From contig NZ_JQKB01000049.1 of the NCBI RefSeq assembly GCF_000745835.1, forward strand, positions 1 through 38,788: 38,788 nt of DNA, given 5' to 3'. This document shows, piece by piece, positions 9,217-19,061 of the stretch. The notes below the pieces were generated by a model. It worked only from the letters and a program-made list of their open reading frames with translations, did no database searches and was not told where the DNA came from. Both the position numbers and the translations under genes were made by a program. This DNA comes from Belnapia moabensis DSM 16746 (lineage in GTDB: Bacteria > Pseudomonadota > Alphaproteobacteria > Acetobacterales > Acetobacteraceae). The stretch's first letter is position 1, and each line of letters opens with the position of its first letter.

Positions 9217-9445
9217 GCCGGTCGCTCGGGACGCGTTGCCGGAGGCTATCGCAGCGGCGCGGCGAGCGCAGCGACTGATGCGGCAGAACATCGCGTTCTC
9301 GCTGGGATACAACGCCGTTACGGTGCCCATGGCCGTCTCCGGCCGTGTCATCCCCCTGTTTGCGGCCCTGGTCATGGCCTCATCGTCGCTGGCGGTTACG
9401 CTGAACGCGCTGCGGGCAAGGAATGTCTGGCAGTCGGATGCTTAG
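9217..9445 (+). pseudogene. C-terminal scrap of a CcoI/FixI-type P-type ATPase
   Basis: About 75 codons ending with the last two membrane helices of a P1B ATPase: ALPEAIAAARRAQRLMRQN, then a Tyr-Asn pair (LGYNAVTVP) and a MASSSLAVTLNALR end. This pattern is typical of the CcoI/FixI copper pumps that serve cbb3 oxidase. Everything upstream, including the ATP-binding part, is missing and replaced by antisense of the RTX-like scrap. The junction at about 9210-9220 marks an old recombination point. Confidence 0.65.
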
Positions 9446-9521
9446 CGGAACGTGCGTGCCAAGCAGGTGGCGATCGCCGCCTCCCTAGCGCTACCAGCCA
9501 ACTCCCCTTTGGCTACATAGA

Positions 9522-11456
9522 CTAATGGATCGATAGGTCGACACTAGCTAGGGCACGCCGTACAGCGGCTGCCACTCCAGCACGGCTGAGTGGTTTCCGG
9601 AGCATGCTCACTTGTGGCGGGAGCAGCCTGCCGCGCAAGACGTCGACGCGGCCCGTTGCCAACACAATGGGCAGCCCGGGGCAGCGCGCGTGGAGTTCCG
9701 CCGCCAGGTCCACCCCATCCATTGTGCCCGGCATCATCACGTCCGACAGCACTACGTCTAGCCCGAGGCCGCTCTCCAGCATCGCCAAGGCGGCATCGGC
9801 GTCCGCTGCCTCGACCACGCGGTAACGCAAGTCACTCAGCGTCTCCGCAAGGGCTTTACGGACGATTGCGTCATCCTCCACGAGGAGCACCGTCTCGCCC
9901 AACCCAGCTTCAAGCTTGGCCTCGAGCACAGGCGCCGCTGCATCCGGCCGGACCGTCTCGCTGCTCGCAGGCAGCAGGATGGCAACCTCCGTGCCCCAAC
10001 CTGGTGCGCTCTTGATCCGTACGCTGCCTCCAGACTGGTGCGCAAAACCGTGGATCTGCGCCAAGCCAAGCCCGGTTCCCTTTCCTGGCGCCTTGGTAGT
10101 GAAGAACGGCTCGCAAGCGCGTCGCTGTACCTCATCCGACATCCCCGGACCATCGTCGCGGACCGCGATGCTGACGTAGGTACCGTCGGGCGGCCAACCA
10201 TCTGCCGCACCCTTCACGCTCTCGGCGAGAACCGAGATTGTCAGCGTACCGGTTGCGCCGTCGAAAGCGTCACGCGCATTGATTGCGAGGTTCAGCAGCG
10301 CGGATTCCAACTGGTTCCGGTCCGCCAGACAGGCTCTGACCCCGGGATCGGCCTCCACGCGCAGCGCGACCCGCTCGCCCAGAGTGCGCGCCAGCAAGGC
10401 TTGCATGCCCTCAACCACCTCGGTCGGGTTCAATGGCCGTGGCTCGAGGCGCTGGCGGCGGGCGACGGCGAGAAGTTGCGATGTGAGTCCCGCTGCCTTT
10501 GTGCCAGCCTCGAGCGCGTTGCCCGCAAGCCGGGTGATGTCCGGTCGATCGCTACCCAGACGGCGGCGGATCAGTTCGAGATTGCCGTTTACGGCCTGGA
10601 GCACGTTGTTGAAGTCGTGCGCGATGCCGCCCGTGAGTTGGCCAATCGCCTCCATCTTCTGCGCGTGCCGTAACCCTTCCTCTGCCTGGACGCGTTTGGT
10701 GACATCGGTCACCACGCCCTGCGTGCGAACGAACGCGCCCGCAGTGTTGCGGAAGGCGCGGGCCGAGATCTCTACCTCAGCCACCTCGCCGGAACGCCTC
10801 ACCATCTGGAAGCGCACATCATCGAGGACACCCTCCTCCAAGAAGCACGGCCAGGTTTCAGCAAAAGCACGAGCCGCCTCCGGCGTCAGGAACTCGGTGA
10901 AGTCTCGGCCAACAACCTCTTCCCGGCTGTAGCCCATGAACTCGGCCCAGCGCTTGCTGACCACCACAATCCGGCCATCGATGTCGAGCGAGTGCATGGC
11001 TGCGGGCGCTTCAACGAACATACCGCGGTAGCGCTCCTCGCTCTCGGCCAAAGCTTTGCTGGCTGCCTGGATCTGCGCATGTGAAGGCAGTGCGATAGCC
11101 TTGGGCATCAAAGGCCAGAGCGCAATGGCGGTGGCGACCGAGATGGCGGCGGTGAGCACCTTGACGATGGCCTCGGCGCCGTAGGCCGGAACCCAAAGGG
11201 TGAGAAGGTCCATCCAGTGCCCCGCACCGCAGAGCAGGATGAAGGCGGCGAAGAGCCAGAAGATCGGCCGGAACACTAGGTCATGCCGCCGCCGGGCGAA
11301 GGTGACTAGGGCGAGCGGGATAGAGAAGTAGGCAATACCGATGGCTGCATTGGCTAAGCCATGCGTCCAGATGAGCCAGGGCTCCCAGAGCAGGCAGAAG
11401 CCATGCGGTGTGAGGCCAGTCGGATCGAAGAGCCAGCGGGTCAGGGCAGAAGCCAA
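9522..11456 (-). CDS. Hybrid histidine kinase with ETR1-like (ethylene/copper) membrane sensor
   Basis: 644 residues. Three membrane helices (about 24-115) align with the ethylene-binding domain of plant ETR1: the IAYFSIPL box (Tyr43, Ile46, Pro47 matching ETR1 Tyr32, Ile35, Pro36) and LCGAGH with Cys76 and His80 matching the Cu(I) ligands Cys65 and His69. ETR1 Asp25 is Asn36 here. Then come a PAS domain (about 140-255), HisKA with His280 (GGIAHDFNN), a Gly-rich ATPase domain (N box near 393, DDGPGM, GTGLGL) and a C-terminal receiver with Asp572 and Lys621. It should autophosphorylate and relay to its own receiver. No partner regulator adjoins it. The ligand could be ethylene, copper or neither. 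Confidence 0.85.
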   Translation of the reverse strand: MASALTRWLFDPTGLTPHGFCLLWEPWLIWTHGLANAAIGIAYFSIPLALVTFARRRHDLVFRPIFWLFAAFILLCGAGHWMDLLTLWVPAYGAEAIVKVLTAAISVATAIALWPLMPKAIALPSHAQIQAASKALAESEERYRGMFVEAPAAMHSLDIDGRIVVVSKRWAEFMGYSREEVVGRDFTEFLTPEAARAFAETWPCFLEEGVLDDVRFQMVRRSGEVAEVEISARAFRNTAGAFVRTQGVVTDVTKRVQAEEGLRHAQKMEAIGQLTGGIAHDFNNVLQAVNGNLELIRRRLGSDRPDITRLAGNALEAGTKAAGLTSQLLAVARRQRLEPRPLNPTEVVEGMQALLARTLGERVALRVEADPGVRACLADRNQLESALLNLAINARDAFDGATGTLTISVLAESVKGAADGWPPDGTYVSIAVRDDGPGMSDEVQRRACEPFFTTKAPGKGTGLGLAQIHGFAHQSGGSVRIKSAPGWGTEVAILLPASSETVRPDAAAPVLEAKLEAGLGETVLLVEDDAIVRKALAETLSDLRYRVVEAADADAALAMLESGLGLDVVLSDVMMPGTMDGVDLAAELHARCPGLPIVLATGRVDVLRGRLLPPQVSMLRKPLSRAGVAAAVRRALASVDLSIH

Positions 11457-11681
11457 GTCATTCTCATCCAGCTACCGAATATCAACAACCAACGGTAGAG
11501 TATCGTGGAACTTAAAACATAATCGAAAGCTTAATAACAAAACCGAGAGATGAGCGCGAGCGCTATCGGGCATGGCCTCAGAGAAGAAGCGGAGGCGGAT
11601 TGGTACAAAATTGGTTTGGAAGGAGTGACCAACTGACTGCGCTCGTGTGGCAGTCCTGGCCCACGGTGGAGGTCAGCGTGG

Positions 11682-14600
11682 ATGTTCGCATCCTCCACAA
11701 CCTCGCAACGACCGGTCAAACGCGCAGGTAAGCGAGAAAACGAGGCACAACCCTCGTTTCAGGTGCTCCCAACTCACGGTATTGAGAGTTTAGTTCGGCA
11801 AAGATGCCGTAGGTCTCGTGTCTGGAGCCGTCGTTTGCCCCAGTTGCCTTTCGCTAACGCCAGATGGCTGAACCGAGCGGATCACTGCCCTCCCGTGCTG
11901 CGCTCCAAAACTGCCAGGGAGCAGAGAGCCTCTTGGTGGCGGGTAGGCCTTGGCGCCGTGCTTGGTGCCGGTGTCGCGGTAGCGGCGGTCGGTTACCTCG
12001 CCACACAACGCGAAGCGGCTCTGCGTGATGCGGAGCATGAGGTGCGGAACCTCTCTCTCGTTCTGGCGGACTGGCTCGAGGATGGCTTCCGCTCGGTCGA
12101 GCACCTCGAACTCAGCGTTGCTGAGTGGCTGCGTGCCGAAGGAATCGCCACGTCAGAGGAGTTTCGTCACCGTTCGGCGACGCGCGAGGCACACGACGCC
12201 CTGCGGGCGCGCGCGGCGGCTATGCCGCGGGTTGACCGCCTCCTGTTGATCGACAGGGACGGCAGGGTGGTTGCCAACTCCACTACCTTTCCCGCGCCGG
12301 ACATCAACGTTGCTGGGCGCGACTACTTCGAGGCCCTGCGGCGCGGTGACGGGCCGGACACCTTCTTAAGCGCTCCGGTGCGGAACCAGCTTAACGGCAA
12401 CTGGACCATCTTCGTCGCCTGCCGGATCCGCAGCGATGATGGGCGCCTCCTTGGGATCGTGGGTGCCGCAGTCGACCTCCAGCGGTTCGAGGCGTTCTTT
12501 AGCAAGCTCTCCCTTGGGCGGGGGAGCTCGGTCACACTCGTGCGGCGCGATGGAGTGCTGCTCGCACGGCATCCCCGGGTCGAAGCGGCTATCGGCGGCT
12601 CGATCGCGCAGAGCGAGATCTTTACTAAGCTGTTCCTGGTATCCGCGGGCGGCGCTCTGCGGACCACGAGCCCAGTCGACGGCGTCAAAAGGATCCTCGG
12701 CGCACAGGCACTTCGCGAGTTCCCTCTCGTAGCTGTGGTGACACGCGCGTACGACGAGGTGCTTGCCCCATGGCGGCGCGAGGCATGGCGCGTTGGCTTT
12801 GCCGCCCTGCTGATCGAGGGGTTCATCGCAGCAGGCGTGCTTCTGGCCGGTCGCCAATCCCACGCTCGGGCGGCAGCAAACGCGGCTGAGGCGGAACTCG
12901 CCCTCTTGCGCGAACGGGAGGCAGCCGCGAATGCCCTGGCTGAGCGCGACGATGCACTGCGTGCAGTATTCGAGACTGGGAGCGTGGGCATCGCCGAGGT
13001 AGACACGGCCGGGTACCGTTTCATTCGGGTCAACGCTCGCTTCTGTGAGATGACCGGTCGCAGCCAGGCCGAGCTCCTTGGTGGCCTGGGCCCGACCGAT
13101 GTGATCCACCCCGAGGACCCTGAGGCTGACCTGGAGGGGTGGCATGCCGTCGGCGCCATGGCAGGGTTCCAAGACGCGGAAAAGCGCTACCTCCGCCCGG
13201 ACGGCTCAGTTGTGTGGGTCCACCTCAGCATCACCGTCTCGGCGCGCGGTGCGGACGGGCGGCCCACCCGATGCGTTGCCGTGGCGCAGGACATCACCGA
13301 GAGTCGAACGGCGGCCGAGCGGCTACGGGCGAGCGAGGAGATGCTACGCGTGGGCCAAGCCGTGGGCCGGATCGGCAGCTTCCAGCGTGACCTCGCCACC
13401 GGCGCCCTGCATTGCGGTCCGCAGACACGTGAAATCTTCGGCCTGCCCGCGGGCGACGCGCCGATACCGCCTGAGGAATGGATAGCATCGCTGGTGGAGG
13501 AAGACCGGGTCCGCGTTGCCGCCCTGATCCGAGACGCCATTGCCCGACGCGAACCTGAAATTGCCTGCAACTACCGCATCCGGCGCCCGATGGACGGTAG
13601 CTTGCGCTATGTCGAAATGAGAGCTCGCTACCAGTTCGATCACAACGGTCATCCGATCGGCTCGGTTGGTGTGGCTATCGATGTCACCGAGCGGCGTGAA
13701 GCGGAGGAACGACTGCGGGCGAGCGAGGAGATGCTGCGGCTCGGCATGGCGGTCGGGCGAATCGGCGCCTACGCCCGTGATGCCAACGGCGACATTTGGT
13801 GCGGCGCCGAAACACGCGCGCTCCACGGGCTTCCGGACGGCGTCCATCTAATCCCAACCGCGACCTGGCTCGCGACAGTCTTGCCAGAAGATCGTGAGCG
13901 TATCGTCGCTGAAATGGCCGATGCCCGCGCCCGCCGCCTGTCTGAGGCCTCGTTCCACTATCGCTGCCGTCGTATGAACGACGGGCAGATACGGCATATC
14001 GAGGCTCGCGCGCGCTACCAGCATGATACCGAGGGACAAATCATCGGTTCGACCGGTGCCATCGTCGACGTCACCGAGGCCCGTGAGGCTGAGGCGTTGC
14101 TGCGATTCAGCCTTGAGGTTGGTCGTATTGGCACCTTCCGCCATGACTTCGCCAAGCGGGTGGTGACTGTCGGCGCCGAAACGCGAGCGATCTATGGCCT
14201 GCCCGAGGGCGGCGCTTTGACCGAGGATGCGTGGTGGTCGCCAATCCTGCCCGAGGATCGGGAGCGGCTCTGCGCCGAGATCGCGCGCGGCTTGGCCGCC
14301 GGTGAGGCAGAGGGTGGCTGCGATTATCGTGTCCGCCGGGTCTTCGACGGCGGCCTGCGCCATGTCGAGGCGCGGGCTCGTTATGAATATGACGCCGACG
14401 GCAGGCCTGTTGCAGCAGTGGGCGTGGTGATCGACGTGACCGAGCGGTGTCAGGCCGAGGAGCGCATCGCACACCTCGCCCACCACGACGCCCTGACCGG
14501 GCTGCCGAACCGGGTGCTGTTCCGCGAAAGAATGGACGGCGCGATCGCCCGGGCACGCTTCGGTGAGGGTTTCGCTGTACTCTGCCTCGACCTCGATCGT

Positions 14601-15785
14601 TTTAAGGAGGTGAACGACGCGCTCGGTCACCCGGTTGGGGATGCCCTGCTCTGTGCCGTCGCTGACCGACTGCGGGCCGAGTTGCGCGACACCGACACCC
14701 TCGCCCGCCTCGGCGGTGACGAGTTCGCGTTGATTCAGTCATGCGCCGACCAGCCCGGCGATGCCACCGCTTTGGCGCGGCGCCTGGTCGAAGCGGTCGC
14801 CGCCCCCTTCCAGATCGACGGCCACCAGATCTCGGTCGGCACCTCGATAGGCGTCGCGCTTGCGCCGGGCGATGGTCTTCACCCCGACGCACTGCTCCGA
14901 GCCGCCGATATGGCGCTCTACCGCGCCAAGGCGGACGGCCGCGGCACTTGGCACTTCTTTGAGCCAGAGATGGACGCGCGCATGCAGATGCGCCGCACCT
15001 TGGAACTCGACCTCCGCCGGGCTCTTGTCGCGGGCGAGTTCGAGGTGCACTACCAACCGCTCGTTGCGATAGCCACGCGCCAGGTTACTGGCCTAGAGGC
15101 TTTGGTGCGCTGGCACCATCCTGAGCGTGGGTTAGTGCCGCCCGACCGTTTTATCCCGCTCTGCGAGGAGATCGGCCTCATCGTGCCGCTCGGCGAGTAT
15201 GTTCTCGTCCGCGCCTGCGCTGACGCCGTGCACTGGCCCGGTACGCCCAAAGTGGCGGTCAATCTCTCGCCTGTGCAGTTCGCCAGCCCCGGCCTGGTCG
15301 ATGCCGTTGCCTGGGCGCTGGCCACCTCCGGCCTCGACCCGGCCAGGCTTGAGCTCGAGATCACCGAGACGGTAATGCTGCGGGACACCGAGGCGACGCT
15401 GGCTATTCTCTACCGGCTGAAGGCGCTCGGGGTTCGCATCGCCATGGATGACTTCGGCACCGGTTATTCCTCGCTGAGCTATCTCCAACGCTTCCCCTTC
15501 GACAAGGTCAAGATCGACCGCTCCTTCATCCGCAGCCTGGACCAGTCCCGTCAGAGCAACGCCATCGTTCGGGCTGTGACCGATCTGTGCGGCGGCCTCG
15601 GCATGACCACCACGGCCGAGGGCGTCGAAACCGAGGAGCAGTTTGCAGCGCTTCGGCGCGAGGGCTGTAGCGAAGCCCAGGGCTACCTTTTCAGCAAACC
15701 ACGTCCGGCCAACGAAATTCCAGCAGTACTCAGGACGTTGGACACTGCTCGAGAGCATCTGGAAAGCGTCACTTACGCGATTTGA
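11682..15785 (+). CDS. dCache-PASx4-GGDEF-EAL c-di-GMP signalling protein
   Basis: 1,367 residues. A membrane helix at about 87-107, an extracytoplasmic dCache-type sensor (about 108-365), a second helix (about 370-390), four PAS domains (about 424-925), GGDEF (RLGGDEF near 1010) and EAL (about 1105-1350). The GGDEF site is intact and preceded five residues earlier by an RxxD inhibitory site (RDTD). The EAL part keeps the EAL motif near 1138, NLSP, the ITET segment and DDFGTGYSSL, so both synthesis and breakdown of cyclic di-GMP look possible. PAS 2, 3 and 4 are tandem copies of about 123 residues. GGAGG lies nine bases before the ATG used; a shorter start just before the first helix cannot be excluded. 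Confidence 0.9.
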   Translation: MFASSTTSQRPVKRAGKRENEAQPSFQVLPTHGIESLVRQRCRRSRVWSRRLPQLPFANARWLNRADHCPPVLRSKTAREQRASWWRVGLGAVLGAGVAVAAVGYLATQREAALRDAEHEVRNLSLVLADWLEDGFRSVEHLELSVAEWLRAEGIATSEEFRHRSATREAHDALRARAAAMPRVDRLLLIDRDGRVVANSTTFPAPDINVAGRDYFEALRRGDGPDTFLSAPVRNQLNGNWTIFVACRIRSDDGRLLGIVGAAVDLQRFEAFFSKLSLGRGSSVTLVRRDGVLLARHPRVEAAIGGSIAQSEIFTKLFLVSAGGALRTTSPVDGVKRILGAQALREFPLVAVVTRAYDEVLAPWRREAWRVGFAALLIEGFIAAGVLLAGRQSHARAAANAAEAELALLREREAAANALAERDDALRAVFETGSVGIAEVDTAGYRFIRVNARFCEMTGRSQAELLGGLGPTDVIHPEDPEADLEGWHAVGAMAGFQDAEKRYLRPDGSVVWVHLSITVSARGADGRPTRCVAVAQDITESRTAAERLRASEEMLRVGQAVGRIGSFQRDLATGALHCGPQTREIFGLPAGDAPIPPEEWIASLVEEDRVRVAALIRDAIARREPEIACNYRIRRPMDGSLRYVEMRARYQFDHNGHPIGSVGVAIDVTERREAEERLRASEEMLRLGMAVGRIGAYARDANGDIWCGAETRALHGLPDGVHLIPTATWLATVLPEDRERIVAEMADARARRLSEASFHYRCRRMNDGQIRHIEARARYQHDTEGQIIGSTGAIVDVTEAREAEALLRFSLEVGRIGTFRHDFAKRVVTVGAETRAIYGLPEGGALTEDAWWSPILPEDRERLCAEIARGLAAGEAEGGCDYRVRRVFDGGLRHVEARARYEYDADGRPVAAVGVVIDVTERCQAEERIAHLAHHDALTGLPNRVLFRERMDGAIARARFGEGFAVLCLDLDRFKEVNDALGHPVGDALLCAVADRLRAELRDTDTLARLGGDEFALIQSCADQPGDATALARRLVEAVAAPFQIDGHQISVGTSIGVALAPGDGLHPDALLRAADMALYRAKADGRGTWHFFEPEMDARMQMRRTLELDLRRALVAGEFEVHYQPLVAIATRQVTGLEALVRWHHPERGLVPPDRFIPLCEEIGLIVPLGEYVLVRACADAVHWPGTPKVAVNLSPVQFASPGLVDAVAWALATSGLDPARLELEITETVMLRDTEATLAILYRLKALGVRIAMDDFGTGYSSLSYLQRFPFDKVKIDRSFIRSLDQSRQSNAIVRAVTDLCGGLGMTTTAEGVETEEQFAALRREGCSEAQGYLFSKPRPANEIPAVLRTLDTAREHLESVTYAI

Positions 15786-15940
15786 AAGATCTTCTCACCT
15801 CACAGTTCGCCCTGTTGAGGTCCGATTGGTAAGCCACGTCTACACTCGCGGGAGGCCTGAAGCGGGTTGAGACACCAGCAACGTTCATGGCGCACGTTCT
15901 TGCGAGTACCCTGCTGCGGTCCTTACCTGGAGCCACTTCA

Positions 15941-17944
15941 ATGCCCGGTCCCGCATCGATAGTCGCCGGGGCGGTGAATTTTCTAATGCCCTCCAGGCGC
16001 CGAACGACGGGGTACTCAGTTTTATTGGGTTTCCTGCTCGCGGCAGGTGTGCTCACCGTCGTCAGTTTGGCATTGCTCGATGCCCGGCGCGACGCCTGGG
16101 AGCGGGCTAGTGACGCATCGGCTAATCTGGCCCGTGCCCTTGAGCGCGACCTCTCCTCCGAAATCAAGTCCATCGACCTGTCCCTCCAAGCTGTGATCGA
16201 CACCATGACGCAGGTCGGTGCCGAGCAAATCACCGCCGAGTTCCGCCGTGCGATTGTGTTGCGGCATGTAGATGCTGCCCGCTACCTCGACGCTGTGCTG
16301 CTCCTCGATGAGACCGGTGAGATCGTCTTCGACACCCGCGAGCGAATGCCGGAGACGCCGGTCAACCTCGCAGACCGCGATTACTTTGCCGCTCATCGCA
16401 AACGGGCCGACTATGGTCTTTTCGTGAGCAAGCCCTTCCGCAGCCGCCTCGCCGATGGGCAGTGGAGCATCGGTTTCAGCCGCCGCCTGTCCCAGCCCGA
16501 CGGTTCTTTCGCAGGCGTCGTACTCGGTGTCATCCGGCTCGGGCGCCTCGAGGCGGCGTTTGAGGGCATGCAACTCGGCCCGGGTGGGGCGATGACCTTG
16601 TTCCGGCAAGATGGCACTATCCTCGCCCGCACCCCGGCCGACGAGCGTCAGCTTGGCCGCGACCTGAGCAGCGCTCCGGCGGTCCGGCGGGCGCAGCAGG
16701 CGGATGCCGGACAGTTTGTCGCCATCTCCGGCATCGACGCGGTGGAGCGGCTCTATACCCATCGGCGCCTCAAGGATGTTCCAATCTTCATCAATGTCGC
16801 CCTGGCCGTCGATGACGTCTACGCGGCCTGGCGGCGCAAGGCGGCTGCCATCGGTGCCGTGATGCTCCTGCTGGTTGGGGCCATGGCTGTCATGTTTGTC
16901 CGTCTTCAGCGAGAGTTGGTACACCGCCGAGCCCTGGAGCAGGCCGCCCGTGCGAGTGAGGCGACTTTCCGCCTGCTCGCCGAGAACTCTAGCGACATCG
17001 TATCCCGCCTCGACTCTGACGGCAGGCGCCTTTACGTCTCGCCCGCAGCAGAACGGGTGCTTGGGCGTCCGTCAGCCGAACTGATTGGCCGGTCGGCGCT
17101 CGACGACGCAGTGCCAGAGGATCTTCCTGTTGTGCAGGAGGTCATGGCACGCCTCCGCGCGGGCGAGCGGGAGGTGCGGGTTGAGTACCGCGTCCTGCGG
17201 CCCGACGGGGAGATGGTTTGGTTGGAAGCATCCGCGCGCGCGACCCTCGACCCGCGCACCGGCGAGCCGGACGGCGTGGTGGCCGTCGCCCGGGACGTGA
17301 CCGAGCGCAAGTCGCTGGAAAACAAGCTGGCTTCGCTCGCACGGACAGATGGGTTGACCGGCTTAGCCAACCGCCGCACCTTCGATGAGGCGCTGGCGGC
17401 GGAGTGGCGGCGGGCCCGGCGTGATGAAGCCCCGCTTTCCTTGCTGCTGCTCGACATCGATCGCTTCAAGCTTTTCAACGACACCTATGGGCATCCCGCG
17501 GGTGACGAGTGTCTGAAGGCCGTCGCCAAAGCGATTACCGCCGCCGTTCACCGCCCGGCCGACCTTATTGCCCGTTATGGCGGCGAGGAGATTGTAGTCC
17601 TGCTGCCGGGCATTCCGTCAGACGGCGCGGCGGTGGTAGCTGAGCGGGTCCGCGCCGCCATTGAGGCGGTCGGGCTGGCGCACTCTGCAAACCTTCCCTT
17701 CGGCGTGGTCACGGCGAGCGTCGGTGCCGCGACGGCGCTTCCTGTGGCTGGGTCAGACCTCGCGGCCGGGGCGCTGGTAGCGGCCGCGGATGCGGCGCTG
17801 TATTCGGCCAAACACTCTGGCCGGAACTGCGTCACGGTCGCCACCTCCGTGCCGCCACTGGCCACTCCGCTGCCTTTACCGGCGGACGAGGGGGCACGGC
17901 TGGCCGCCCGTGACGCCGCGGCAACTACCGACTCACGCAACTAA
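15941..17944 (+). CDS. dCache-PAS-GGDEF diguanylate cyclase
   Basis: 667 residues. Makes cyclic di-GMP. First helix near residues 26-46, extracytoplasmic dCache sensor (about 50-300), second helix near 307-325, PAS domain (about 340-465) with the usual DVTER linker, then GGDEF with active-site GGEEI and an RxxD inhibitory site (RPAD) five residues before it. There is no EAL domain. ATG at 15941 is chosen because GGAG stands eight bases upstream; an in-frame ATG at 15887 has no binding site. Same strand as the preceding GGDEF-EAL gene and probably related by descent through the sensor part. The last residues (ADEGARLAA) look like the opening of a GAF module, and a frameshifted GAF remnant follows. 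Confidence 0.88.
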   Translation: MPGPASIVAGAVNFLMPSRRRTTGYSVLLGFLLAAGVLTVVSLALLDARRDAWERASDASANLARALERDLSSEIKSIDLSLQAVIDTMTQVGAEQITAEFRRAIVLRHVDAARYLDAVLLLDETGEIVFDTRERMPETPVNLADRDYFAAHRKRADYGLFVSKPFRSRLADGQWSIGFSRRLSQPDGSFAGVVLGVIRLGRLEAAFEGMQLGPGGAMTLFRQDGTILARTPADERQLGRDLSSAPAVRRAQQADAGQFVAISGIDAVERLYTHRRLKDVPIFINVALAVDDVYAAWRRKAAAIGAVMLLLVGAMAVMFVRLQRELVHRRALEQAARASEATFRLLAENSSDIVSRLDSDGRRLYVSPAAERVLGRPSAELIGRSALDDAVPEDLPVVQEVMARLRAGEREVRVEYRVLRPDGEMVWLEASARATLDPRTGEPDGVVAVARDVTERKSLENKLASLARTDGLTGLANRRTFDEALAAEWRRARRDEAPLSLLLLDIDRFKLFNDTYGHPAGDECLKAVAKAITAAVHRPADLIARYGGEEIVVLLPGIPSDGAAVVAERVRAAIEAVGLAHSANLPFGVVTASVGAATALPVAGSDLAAGALVAAADAALYSAKHSGRNCVTVATSVPPLATPLPLPADEGARLAARDAAATTDSRN

Positions 17945-17945
17945 A

Positions 17946-18230
17946 GTAGCTGAGCACATAACCTGCCTCGCGGCGGCGTTGCTCGGCATACCAATGGCTG
18001 TTCTGTCGCCTGTTGATAGAGACCAGCAGGAACTGGCCGCCCACGTCGGATCGGAGGCGGAGCGCACGCTGCGGATCTGTCCTTCTGCTGCCAAGTCATC
18101 GGCAGCGTCGAGGACATCGTGGTTGTCTCTGACGCGGCGCTCGATCTGCGTTCGAGGCCGACACGTTGGTGACCGGCACGCCGAGCATCTGGTTCTACGC
18201 CGGGGCGCCGCTTGTCTACCCACAAACGGC
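17946..18230 (+). pseudogene. Frameshifted GAF-domain remnant
   Basis: Translation in one frame gives ITCLAAALLGIPMAVLSPVD followed by DQQELAAHVGSE. In another frame, about 110 bases later, it gives DTLVTGTPSIWFYAGAPLVY and then a stop. These are the opening and late parts of the GAF domain common at the N-terminus of kinases and cyclases. The middle is out of frame and shortened, so the gene is dead. It may be a lost C-terminal extension of the preceding cyclase or a separate gene. Confidence 0.6.
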
Positions 18231-18540
18231 GTAGCGCCTGCTCACTCAACTAAGTGCCCAGACTGCCCTTTATCCAGCCCAGCGGGCGCTACTAACCGAC
18301 CTCACCGCGCTCACCATGAATACATTTGAGCGAGGCCATACAAACAGCACGCTGGCTGGAAGCTTTCTCCGGATCGGCTCCACCATCCGGAGACATCGCT
18401 AATGAGCCGTGAGGACCGCAGCACGCCCATACTCTCCGCCATGGTAGCTTAAACGGTCTCTCTTCGACGCGGACAGGAAGAGCCATCGAAAGGCACTTCC
18501 ATCGGTCCGGAGCCACATCAGTTCGATGCCCGCCTACGGC
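18231..18540. other. Gene-free spacer
   Basis: No supported gene on either strand between the GAF remnant and the exporter pseudogene. Short frames have no binding sites and no recognisable motifs. Confidence 0.4.
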
Positions 18541-19018
18541 TGGCTCATGGCAGGCAGGCCCTTGAGTACGAGGGCGCCTTCCAGAAGCATGGGCACGACC
18601 ACCATCACGAGGGCCTGGATGTAGCCGCGCCCGGCTTCCAGGATGCCCATGAGCGTGCGCACGCCGCCGACATCAGACGCCGGTTCGCCACCCGCCAAGT
18701 AACCACCTAGCAGATCATCCTCTTCGGCCTGAATGGCGGCTTGATCCCGTGCCCCGCCACCATCACCGTCCTGCTGCTCTGCCTGCAACTCAAGCATTTC
18801 ACCCTTGGTGTCGCCCTGGTGCTCTGCTTCAGCATCGGGTTGGCAGTGACCATGGTCTTGGTCGGCGTGGCGGCAGCCCTCGGCATGCGGAGCGGCGATG
18901 GGCGGGAGCGTTTGACCGTTTCGCCCGGCGGGCACCCTACGCCTCCGCTGCCCTCATCCTCGTGGTCGGCCTCGTACTTGCCTACCAGGGGTGGCCCACG
19001 CTACCCGGCGGCTCGTAG
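18541..19018 (+). pseudogene. NicO/RcnA-type nickel-cobalt exporter, broken
   Basis: The rightward reading shows the family layout: a His-rich cytoplasmic loop (KHGHDHHHEGLD), the conserved AHAADIRRRFATRQVTT stretch, IILFGLNGGLIPCPATITVL, LCFSIGLAVTMVL, and then, in a different frame, AFDRFARRAPYASAAL and a last helix ending in YQGW. Three lesions are visible: the N-terminal half is missing, a TAG replaces the expected Trp codon at 18708-18710, and a frameshift lies at about 18880-18895. It once exported Ni2+ or Co2+. Confidence 0.75.
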
Positions 19019-19061
19019 CCGCCGCCCTTATCCGACCTCCAGCATGTGAGCACTACTGACG

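Noticed and set aside
8333-9445. 370-codon rightward frame as one protein
   Set aside because: Most of it is antisense to copA; only the last 75 codons resemble a real protein (ATPase tail), so it was kept only as a remnant.
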